A stretch of 64,000 nt of DNA from Labyrinthula sp. Ha (Eukaryota; Sar; Bigyra; Labyrinthulida; Labyrinthulaceae), in the NCBI GenBank assembly GCA_015227615.1, contig JAALGZ010000033.1, positions 62,001 through 126,000 on the forward strand, read 5' to 3'. Below the pieces are notes generated by a model, which was not told the DNA's origin, did not search any database, and saw nothing but the letters and a program-made list of their open reading frames with translations. Positions 54,941 to 64,000 of this stretch are shown piece after piece; the stretch's first letter is position 1, and each line of letters starts with the position of its first letter. Position numbers and translations under genes: made by a program.

Positions 54941-55768
54941 ATGAAAGTTCAAAATGAAAATGTTAATACAAGCAATATCAAACCTCAAACCATCAAATTA
55001 TGCGAGAAATTTAGAAATAAAGTAACTTCCGATGATAATTTTTTGTGTGTAATGTATATTGGCTCGCGGAAAGATCTTAGACCACAAAATGAAAGGAAAT
55101 TGAACACCAAATTGACAGCAAATTTGAACAGACGGTTGCAAGAACTTGAAAATGAATTGGGGTCTTGGAAGTTTCGTGACCCTGTAAGAATACTTTCCAA
55201 AGAATTTGAGGTGAATAAGAGAAAGCATGAGCTTCAGGCAAAGATGCTGAAGAAGCTTCGGGAACATCATAACAAGGTCTTTAACCGTTGTCAAAATCAA
55301 AGGCGTCATAACAAGAACAGATATGACAAGTATTCACTTATTGAAATGAAGAAAATTTTCCCATCCGTTCCTAACAAACTCTTGGTTCGTCTTGAGTCAT
55401 ACAAAATGCCTTTAAAGAAAAAGATACAAAATCGTTGGAAAAGAGCTGAGTATAATAAACTTACGCTGCAAAGGGAGAGATCCATGTATTTCACGATGAA
55501 AAATGAAGAGAGGAAAATGAGGGCGCTGAGAAAGAAATTGTTTAGGAAGAACATGGCTCTAGAAGGGTGTGATGTGGAGGAGTTTGTTGTTCCCAAGGAG
55601 TTAGAGAAAAAAGGAGATGAATGGAAAAAGTATTGCCAGACCCTCCAGAATCCTCGACACTTAAAGGAAAAGACGTCTATTGTGGAGAAAAGAAAAACTG
55701 AAATTCTGAAGAACAAAGCTAATCACATTGATCCAATGAAAATACGAGTGAGGGGGGAAAGAAACTAG
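54941..55768 (+). CDS. Basic coiled-coil protein of unknown function
   Basis: A 275-residue, very basic and mostly helical protein. Segments such as LTANLNRRLQELENELGSW and VNKRKHELQAKMLKKLREHH favour coiled coils, and the C-terminal half is Lys/Arg/Glu-rich (MKNEERKMRALRKKLFRKNM). No signal peptide, membrane helix or catalytic motif. The composition resembles nucleolar or ribosome-assembly factors, and the neighbours (Grc3/Nol9 and another basic protein) would fit, but that is inference only. It starts 79 bp after the glutaredoxin stop on the same strand. Confidence 0.7.
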   Translation: MKVQNENVNTSNIKPQTIKLCEKFRNKVTSDDNFLCVMYIGSRKDLRPQNERKLNTKLTANLNRRLQELENELGSWKFRDPVRILSKEFEVNKRKHELQAKMLKKLREHHNKVFNRCQNQRRHNKNRYDKYSLIEMKKIFPSVPNKLLVRLESYKMPLKKKIQNRWKRAEYNKLTLQRERSMYFTMKNEERKMRALRKKLFRKNMALEGCDVEEFVVPKELEKKGDEWKKYCQTLQNPRHLKEKTSIVEKRKTEILKNKANHIDPMKIRVRGERN

Positions 55769-56927
55769 GGGAGGAAATACCGTGTATGTAGTAAGCTGTA
55801 ATAGTTTGTACTTTTGAACTTTTTGCACACATCAGGAGAGGATGCACAACGAGGAAAGAAACGTTTCTTGGGAAATCCAAAGAATAATTTTGCGTCACTG
55901 CTCTGTCAAATACGAATCAGTGTGATACATAAGAATAAACCTCTTCCGCTTCAAGATAATAACAAATATTTTAACTTAGATAAATAATATCCTACAAGAT
56001 TTGGAATACAAGGAGATATAGTTCTTGTGCACTGAACTCTTAGTTTCAGCTCAAAGAGAGACCGTAAGATAGTAAGAGAAATGTCAACATATAAACATTT
56101 TAACAAAATAACTAAATATAACAAGTACAGGAAAATTACGTTCTTATTGCAATAGCAGATGTTTTCATTTTATTAGATCAGTTTGCAGTAATACCGAGAA
56201 AGATATGGTGACACTAAGACAGAAAGGCTTTCCTGAAAGGCTATATACAAAATTTTTGATTTCCAGAAAAGTGGCTGTAGTAACCACAAATTGCTAAGGA
56301 GTGGAAAGGGAATAGAAAATTAAGGGTAGTATTCATGCAAACATGTTTTATGTTTACAGTAAGAAGATTATGTTTATTATAATGCATGAACAAGAGAAAA
56401 CTATTTCATTCGAGTAGAAATTTACCATTGTTAAGGACAAGTAGATACCAGTAAGATTTAGCGCAAGAGAGGCAAGAGATATCAACATTCCAAGAATACA
56501 AACTTAATAGTCTTGGATTTCTAATTTTCTATTGAGATCATATTGCATTAGAAACAAGAGAAACCAGGAAAAGACGAATAACTGACGAAAACTTCCAATG
56601 GATTAGAAATTGAAGTAGAAAAACTCATATGCAAATTGTTTTTACCTTTTTGGGTTCAATGTAGGACACTGTGTAAACAAATAAGTAAAGATATTTAACA
56701 TCACATCCATCACCTATAACTTCATGCCACAGAGTAATCGATTTAACTTGCATTCAGTCTCAGCATACATAATTAAAATTGAAAATTTCACATACTTTTT
56801 TATTCACATTACCATCACGAATTTTATAAAAAACGTATGAACCTGTGTAACTAATTACCCATTAAGTTCAAGAATTCTGTGTTAAAATCCTGAGATTTGG
56901 TATGGTAATGCAACATTATTTAATAAT
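55769..56927. other. AT-rich intergenic
   Basis: About 1.2 kb upstream of the Grc3-like gene; no gene or structure recognised. Confidence 0.5.
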
Positions 56928-58190
56928 ATGAACAATATCGAAAGCAACGAAAGTTGGAAAAAAATTAAGAACCTAGTTTACAAGAAGCTAGAACTATCCG
57001 TCGAGAAAAATGTCACACTCTGGGTTAGTGGACCAAAAAATATTGGGAAATCTACATTCTTGAAATATCTCACCTCAGATATTCCTGATGCTACAACGGT
57101 TTTTCTTGTGGATCTTGATCTTGGGCAACCAATCATTTCTCTACCTGGAATCATCTCCCTGCACAAAGAATTTCAAACCCCGGAACCTAGATTATTGGAT
57201 CAATTTTTTATTGGAGAGATATCTATCTCCGAATTCCCTAGTTTTTATTTGAAGTGTGCATCAGATCTCCTTTCCCAAGCAAAGAGTCAAGCAAACAAAC
57301 TAAAAGAAAAAACTTTGATCTTGATAAATTCCTTTGGTTGGACCACTGGATTAGGTGCTCTTGCTCAAAATAATCTCATTGAAAAGGAAAAAACTGGCGC
57401 AGATGTATTAGTTAACCTTGTGGACCCTACCTTTGACAACACCTCTGAAATCAACAATCTTGGAGAGAGTCTTATTTTCCATCCTTCTTCTGATATGAAG
57501 TTATCGCAAAAGCTTGGACCAGAAATTTCTGCTGAAACAACTGAAAAAAATTGTTGTGACGTACATTTTTTAAATGATGTCAAAGATTCTTCTGCGATTG
57601 AGTTATCCCAGAAGAAATGGACAGTTTTCCTTGATCCAGTTTTCAGCGTCAAAGACACTGAAAAAATGCTTCAACAGCGGTACAAAACTAAGAAATATGC
57701 CAGGGCACAGCGAATAGAAAAGCTAGGTTCTTATTTCTTGAACCATGTAGACCGGTTTTTGTCTTTGAACGTACCGTTGGCTTTTAGACGAGTATTGCAA
57801 CATGAAAATCCACATTGGCTGAAACTTTCAATTGTTTCCTTTTCTTATTCTGATGAAAGTATCGTAGCTGAAGTTGCAAAATCAAGTTTTGCAGGAAGAT
57901 TTGTAGGATTAATAATTTCTTCAAAATTTGTGGGTTTAGGTTTTGTTAAGGATTTTGTTGAAAGCAAAGAAGAAACGTGGGTAAGAATAGTTTCCCCTGT
58001 AGATAGGGCTGTGGTTAAAGCTGTGGATACTCTTATCTTGCATCGGGAAATATTTTGCATTGACGATCCCGAGAATAAAGAGCTAGGTTTGTATGAGTAC
58101 GACTCCTTCACAACATCACTCAGCATGAAGACGAACGGAAATTTTTTGAAGCCAACTAAAATGCGTTATAACGTTATGGACATGGATTAA
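56928..58190 (+). CDS. GRC3: Polynucleotide 5'-hydroxyl kinase, Grc3/Nol9 family
   Basis: Phosphorylates RNA 5' ends during rRNA maturation; in yeast and animals it works with the nuclease Las1 on ITS2. The protein is 420 residues. The P-loop is at about 35-43 (GPKNIGKST). The Walker B-like DLDLGQPIISLPGIISL follows, and INSFGWTTGLG matches the family motif (N-T-x-G-W-x-x-G-x-G). Clp1 paralogues usually have a different P-loop and lack the GQPE-like run, so Grc3/Nol9 is preferred. It is shorter than yeast Grc3 (over 600 residues), lacking the long N-terminal region. Single exon. It converges on the basic protein gene with only 7 bp between stops. Confidence 0.85.
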   Translation: MNNIESNESWKKIKNLVYKKLELSVEKNVTLWVSGPKNIGKSTFLKYLTSDIPDATTVFLVDLDLGQPIISLPGIISLHKEFQTPEPRLLDQFFIGEISISEFPSFYLKCASDLLSQAKSQANKLKEKTLILINSFGWTTGLGALAQNNLIEKEKTGADVLVNLVDPTFDNTSEINNLGESLIFHPSSDMKLSQKLGPEISAETTEKNCCDVHFLNDVKDSSAIELSQKKWTVFLDPVFSVKDTEKMLQQRYKTKKYARAQRIEKLGSYFLNHVDRFLSLNVPLAFRRVLQHENPHWLKLSIVSFSYSDESIVAEVAKSSFAGRFVGLIISSKFVGLGFVKDFVESKEETWVRIVSPVDRAVVKAVDTLILHREIFCIDDPENKELGLYEYDSFTTSLSMKTNGNFLKPTKMRYNVMDMD

Positions 58191-58197
58191 ACACAAC

Positions 58198-58623
58198 TTA
58201 AACCAAAGAAGGATGAAATCCGCTAACCTTAGGAGTTTCTGCCTGTTCCTCCGCAAAAGCCTGGAACTGGTTCGACCGCTTTTTTGTCTTTGCAAAGTTG
58301 TATTTTGGTTTCTTTTTTTGTGAGGGTTTTACATTAAAGTCTTCTTTAAGTGCCGAAATTAGGTCAACTGCTAATTTAGATCTTTTTTCATACTTGACTG
58401 GTTCTTTGACCATAGAAGGTGCAAAGCCACATGTTTGTTTCGTTTCAAGAAATTTAGTTCTTGTACGCTTTCGTTTTCTCCGTTTGGGCTTCTCCAGAAA
58501 CGATAAAGACATTTTTGATCCTAGACTTGAACTTTTTATTGACTCCTTTCTTTGGGGTCCAACACATTGAGTATGTTTGGCTATACTACATTCTTTTCTT
58601 TGTCTTGTTCTTTTCTTACCCAT
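58198..58623 (-). CDS. Small basic, probably nucleolar protein
   Basis: A 141-residue protein starting MGKKRTRQRKECSIAKH. Several Lys/Arg clusters (EKPKRRKRKRTRTKF; PSQKKKPKYNFAKTKKRS) look like nucleolar localisation signals. The C-terminus SGFHPSLV is preceded by an acidic-amphipathic stretch. It resembles small ribosome-biogenesis factors in composition but matches none I know well enough to name. Convergent with the Grc3-like gene, 7 bp between the two stops, so the mRNA 3' ends must overlap. Confidence 0.7.
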   Translation of the reverse strand: MGKKRTRQRKECSIAKHTQCVGPQRKESIKSSSLGSKMSLSFLEKPKRRKRKRTRTKFLETKQTCGFAPSMVKEPVKYEKRSKLAVDLISALKEDFNVKPSQKKKPKYNFAKTKKRSNQFQAFAEEQAETPKVSGFHPSLV

Positions 58624-61600
58624 GATGACACTGTTTTAATATGATGCTTATTTTGGGTAAATCTTAGTTTAATATGAAATTTGAATTATTTCTCTGGCTT
58701 CTAATTATAACCTGTACTCAATAAGAGGGAATATTTAAGGGATTCTTTTCCAACTAGGCGTCATTTCATGAGCACATATTCATTTATCTTATTGGTGCAA
58801 TGAATTTAAGTAAATCCAATTAAAACATAACAGTAAATGATCACATACTTGTAATTATAAAAAGATTTGAGCAACTGCTTAGAATTGACGCAGAAAAGCT
58901 GTGTCTTACCACAGCATCACACCACTGTTTATGTATGTTTTAAACATGTTTCAAGCATTGTAATGAATCTTGTGGGGAAGTTTGGCTGCTAAACAGCACT
59001 GTTTCGGAAGAAGTTCTTAATGGAAAAAGAAGGGGCGATTCCTGCGAAAATTGACAATAATATCTAATAAATATCATTTTTATTATTTTGGAAACAATCA
59101 TAAAAAAATCTGATATTAGTGTTATGTCTGATTATTGGACTGAAGTTTTCATTATCAACAAGTTTTGCGCATGATAGAACCGTTTCCTTGTTCCTGATTT
59201 TCACAATAGCAATGTTCAGGTCAACTTTGAACCTTAACTTGGTGAGGACGACAAGAGTTTATTGCTAAGTATTAGAATCGTAGCTCTTTGTGTAGTATTT
59301 GTAAGAGAGAAAATATCAAATATATTTGCAAACAGCAGGTAGAAATTCGTTTTGCTTTACAAAATGTTGAGCAGGAAAGAGAAGCTTTGACTTCAACGGA
59401 AGAATGAACAAGTAAATGAATCCTGGTTCAATATTAAAAGCCAAAAGAGAAGTATTAGAGCCTTTTCTCGAAGTTGGAAATGAATTTAATTATTCATCCG
59501 CTTTGATTAGTCAAAAAAGGTTAGGTAAAGAGTACTCGGTGAAGTAAAATCACTTTTTCCAAGAAGATTCCACCAATGAAACGATAAGACACATCACCAG
59601 TTCTGTAATGGCTGTTGATGTTAGCTGTTCTGTGAGTCTATCTTCCTATTTATTAAATAAATTAGCTAAGTAGAATATATTATATCAGAAACATAGAAAT
59701 AGGTTGTAATTAATTATAATGTTCAGATGAGGGGTTAAGGAATTAGTACATAGATAGAAGAGAGAAACATTCGTAATACTATGAAAAAGAAAGATGACTA
59801 GTTGAGTCTCAAACTTTATCTTTCACGCATTGGAGTAGTTTGGGCCTAACAAACATTATTCAGTCTTGATGATTGATTACACAAAAGGGCTCAGAATGGC
59901 CTCAAGAACCTTTAGGCAGGAGCGTAATAGTTGCTACAAACAAATAAAAGAAATTGGTTTATCGGCTTAAAATTCTTTAGAAAATCTAGCAAAGTTTACA
60001 ACAAAGTATTATTTGAGATCTTTAACTCAGGTCAACATTTGCTTAAATACTTTGAAGTTCTGAAACCAAATAATAAAATGTATAATGAGCCTTGACACTA
60101 TATTTCAGTAAGACATGAAGAAATACTGAAGTACTGCACGATGTACACTTAATGTCCTGTTAGTACTGGTAGCACCTCTACATAAAGAGCACAATGATAT
60201 CACATTGTGGTGAAAGGAAAAGTAAGCTACAGTGTTTTCTTGTGAAGTCGAGCCTTTGAGAGATAGAAAATATCACATTGTATCCAAACAACTAAAGTAG
60301 TGGGTAAAAATCGTCTAACAGTTAAATCAGATGATCATGTCTAAGAAACAATATAGCTCATTTTTGGACAAGAAGATAAACAACGCAGCTTCAACACGCA
60401 TACCACTATAGAACTAATTCAGCATCAAAAGTAAGACATATGAAATGGATGGTACAAGGCAACCATATCTTAAAACTTTCCATCGCTAACTTAAAAAATA
60501 AGAGACCAACCTACACCTGTGAATGCTTTTTCTATCAAGATCTTTTCTGCAAATGTATGGTGACCGCCACACTTTTCGAGAACATATTCTTTTTGGATAC
60601 AATCAAGCCTCTGAAAGATGATAAATAAGAGGCCTTCCTCTAGATAGAAAAACTTGTGAAAAACTTAAAATTTTCCTTAGAAACAATGAAAGAAAAAACA
60701 GTATCTGTCTCTACAGTTCTCCTAGAGAAAATATGATTTGATTTTAATTCCAGTCGCTGTAAAAACCCGATGAAATTAGGCGGAGAAATTATAGATCCTT
60801 TTGTGTCAACTGAAGAATGCAAGGTTACCGTTCCAGCAGTACTTAGGGTAAGTAGCATTGTGGTGACCGAAATTAGATTTCTTCTTTCAATCACATTCAG
60901 ACCACCTATAGTGACTTTGGAACTGTTGAAAATGGCATAATTAAGCAGGTGACCAAACAAGTGCCAGGATAAAAGAAGGCTATGTAACACAAGGCATATC
61001 AATAGTGCAGAAGGTTACTATCATATAACACAAAAAAGAATATCCCTTCTTGAGCAGTTGATAATGAATATGGTTTTCAAGTTATAGTTTCTACCATATG
61101 GTATACCTGCGATTTACTTTTCATTAAAAAATGTTTGATTCATCTCTTCAGTCAGATCTTTTCAATAATTTGATCCTAGACCTTTAGTTTTTACTACTTA
61201 TACATCCTTTTCCTAAACATCAGATACCATTTAGTATATCTGTATTTTCTTTGAAAATTTTGCTTTCTTCTTTTTCCAGTATAATCATATATATATATTT
61301 CTTGCCCCTCTCTTGAGACATGTTTTATAGACATAGTATTATGTTTTATTCTTCTATTTCTTTGGCTTCATTATCTAGTTATAGTTTTTCGTGAGCTTAA
61401 TTGGGAAATTACTAGCCTTCGTTACATTTGGATCTACACTTTGTAAAATTGAATTATGAAATTGTATTCTTTTTTATTTGGTTTTTTAGGTTCTAAACTT
61501 GTAATCTAGGAATTATATCTTCCTCGAAACAGGCTTTCAATAATCATGCACTAAGTAGTCCAATAAGGGACACTATACCTACTGACCAATTATACTTTGC

Positions 61601-64000
61601 ATATAATGATTCAATAATATTGCAATACCTCCCCTCCCACTACGTGCAATTCAACATAGTACTTGGCTAATACTCAAGCATTGGGATGAGTATATAACGA
61701 AACTATGATGTCTCAGCAATTCTGGTGAGTTATGAGACGCCATTTGTTTCATTTTAAACTCTTCTTCAAGCTCGTTGATAATATCTATTTGATTATTGGC
61801 ATCTTCATACGTATCAACATTATAATGACGATAGTTGTCTCACTGGAACAAGGTTTTTTACTCTTTTCCTTGTAATAGTAGAGAACATTCCATAGCTATA
61901 TATATTGGATATATCTTAGTAAATATAAATTATCTCATTGTATCAATTTGTTTACAACACCTGAGAGAGAATAAGATTTTGTTGACTTTCAAAGACAAAC
62001 CGGGTGGTAACAACAGTAACTTGTTTTAGTAGGAGGTGAGATCCAACGTTGTTATTCTCAATTGTAAAGAATTGAAAAAAATATGTCTCTGTCCATTAGA
62101 TATATATGTTAGAGTTTAAAGCCTAAACGCAAGAGAGTTTTTAGTAAAAATACTATAATGTGAATAACTGGAATGAAACCTAAGGTTTGCATTAATGAGT
62201 TGATGACTTAAATATAACAACAAAAGCAAAATTTTTTATGAAAAACGAACATAATTAGAGATTTACTGGTAGTTGCTTTCTGGGCGGCGTATAGGAATCG
62301 ACTATAATTGGAAAATAATGAGGGAATAATTGTTCTTGGTACTATAACTAAACTCTCTTTTTGTGATCGATCTCTCATACTTAGCTGGGTTAGACTCATC
62401 TTTGCTGCTTCGTTTTCTTATCTTTCAACCGCTATTCAACATGCCAAACTAGCACAATGTGTTCTTTGTGTAAGGTCTTAAATAAAATTCCATATTTCTT
62501 ACCATATAAAGTTTCTCTTATATCAAATCCTAGGTTTTCTCAGCCTTTTCACAGTTTAGAGCTATGATAATTGAAGACAACAAGTCTAATTTTGTGAAGA
62601 TTGCATTATGTGCTGCGTAGATTTTAACCTGGAGCAGATAAATGAAGAATTTCATTCTGTCGCTGCATTGTAACTCTTTTTTTATAGGTGCTTTTCATAT
62701 TGTCACTTATCTCTTTGATTTTTTTGAGTATAGAATTGGAGGACAATACACTTGTCTGTAACTATTATGAACTAATCAGATTCTATGGATATTTAGTTTT
62801 CGCCCTCAAGGAAAAGCACTTCCAACTTGACTTCCATAAAGTATCAATTCAATTATTCGTGAAGAATTTCACGTTGAAATGACAGGAAAGAAAAGTTTAG
62901 GATTTACTTTTGTATTTGTGCCAAAAGAGAAATCACAGAAAAAGATACACAAGCTTGAATATTATATATTGAATTCTTGAGAAATACATAAGTCAGACCA
63001 GGTAATAATTATGAATTTCTGAGAAAAACACTTAACATACTTTAATTCAATATAAAAATGCCGAAAGAGCGACTTTTAGCAGGTACTACAAAAGCCGGTC
63101 AAGCATTTAGCATTAGGCAGATTCATCTAATGAATGTAACAGAGAGAGGAAACAAGAAATTTGGATACGGGTATATTGTCTCCAATAGTGTGTGGGACTG
63201 CTAGGTACAAAACCTGGGATAATTTGTTGAACAATTAACCAATAGAACAATAGATTCTAAGAAATACGAAAGATTAATCAACTGACATGATGTCGAGGCA
63301 TATGAAGCGAAATCGCTTGGCGAAATTTTATATAAGTTAGCTCAGTTTTCAATAGCTAGACACAGAGCCGATCCTTTATGTCTAAGTTGTATTTTGAGAA
63401 TGTAACACAGATTTTTATATTTCAACACCTCAAGCCCATACACTGAGGCATTCTTTATGGAAATAACCTTTGTCATTGAGACTTTCAAGCTAGAATCAAT
63501 ATATTAGATTAAAAGTATATCATACTCTGGATTCGCATTATATTATGTATTGGTTCATTGAATTTATGCTAAGTTTATTTCACAATAATTCTATGCAATA
63601 ATTACAGGGATATAATATTGGTGTTCTAGTTCATGGGTAACTTTAATGGAATTACCTGTAACAAACATGCATAAATCACTGGGTGAAAAAGTAGTTTTAA
63701 AAGAGCCGGGGCTTAGTTCAGATATTTCTCTTCATTCAAATATATAGCCAAGTAGATAAAGTCTTCTAATCATAGGATAAAATTGACGCAACACCTTTTC
63801 CTTAAAATCTTCAATCATTTTCACAAAGCAAGAATACCACAACCGGCACTGGTAGTTGGATAACAGTAAGAATTGAGAATTATTTCCTTAGAAACCTCAT
63901 CACATAGCACCCATATAATCTATAAGAGCGTATTAATGTTCACAAAGAGTTTCAAAGCCAAGCTTTGGAACAAATAAAGCTTAAGAAATATTTAAAGCCA
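58624..64000. other. AT-rich terminal stretch with decayed coding-like scraps
   Basis: No intact gene. About 59416-59690 (+) reads MNPGSILKAKREVLEPF with one in-frame stop and further protein-like text. At 60440-60628 (+) a 62-codon frame contains YTCECFFYQDLFCKCM, which recalls the C-x-C...C-x-H SWIM zinc finger of MULE/FAR1-type transposases with Cys for the last His. About 63057-63410 (+) is one frame with three stops (MPKERLLAGTTKAGQAF ... SLGEILYKLAQFSIARHRAD). None can be assigned. Confidence 0.35.

Noticed and set aside
60640-61002. 120-codon minus-strand frame
   Set aside because: Low-complexity hydrophobic text without a domain; the opposite strand looks equally coding-like and broken.
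1-64000. CRISPR arrays, rRNA genes, bacterial operons, replication origins
   Set aside because: No regularly spaced repeats, rRNA-like blocks or prokaryotic signals were seen; gene content and introns are eukaryotic.
1-64000. Ciliate-type genetic code, suggested by the tiny introns
   Set aside because: TAA and TAG do not occur inside the long conserved genes and serve as their stops, so a Paramecium-like code is ruled out.

Overview
This is nuclear DNA of a unicellular eukaryote. It is AT-rich by eye and uses standard stop codons. The genes are typical of eukaryotes: a kinesin, a cyclin, an ATP12 assembly factor, Grc3-type kinase, Myb proteins and a glutaredoxin. Wherever I can place introns they are extremely short (24-29 nt, GT...AG), in at least four genes. 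The lineage cannot be named from the window alone. Nuclear introns this short are known in only a few protist groups, and the standard code argues against Paramecium-type ciliates.

Layout. Genes sit in tight islands separated by long AT-rich stretches holding decayed material. Island 1 (1-1429): the start of an acidic protein (-) diverges from a bacterial-type tyrosyl-tRNA synthetase (+). A pseudogene belt follows (about 1.4-6 kb), including a clear broken HAD-family phosphatase gene, then about 6 kb with nothing recognisable. Island 2 (11.8-17.1 kb): a tiny mitochondrial membrane protein, a kinesin-14 with a probable calponin-homology domain, ATP12, a two-helix membrane protein and a cyclin, several only 7-80 bp apart. 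Then comes a desert with a probable Harbinger relic and a tRNA-like hairpin. Island 3 (22.8-24.3 kb): a basic protein and a membrane protein, converging. At 25-34.2 kb lies an LTR retroelement. Island 4 (34.6-38.4 kb): a small cysteine-rich secreted protein diverging from a secreted multicopper oxidase, then a two-repeat Myb gene. A decayed Tc1/mariner element (40.4-42.0 kb) and a Myb paralogue (47.3-47.8 kb) lie in further AT-rich DNA. Island 5 (54.5-58.6 kb): glutaredoxin, a basic coiled-coil protein, the Grc3/Nol9 polynucleotide kinase and a basic, probably nucleolar protein. The last 5.4 kb shows only decayed coding-like scraps.

The most striking object is the LTR element (24985-34201, minus strand, Ty3/gypsy-like, interrupted in about three or four places, LTRs about 5% different). 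One 1210-residue open frame carries, in order, integrase, a chromodomain, a Myb/SANT domain, a retropepsin-like protease and a C-terminal METTL3-like MT-A70 adenosine methyltransferase domain with an intact DPPW motif. The frame runs through the polypurine tract into the 3' LTR. A retroelement carrying its own m6A-type methyltransferase, with the protease after the integrase, is unlike the textbook arrangement and is the leading candidate for something undescribed.
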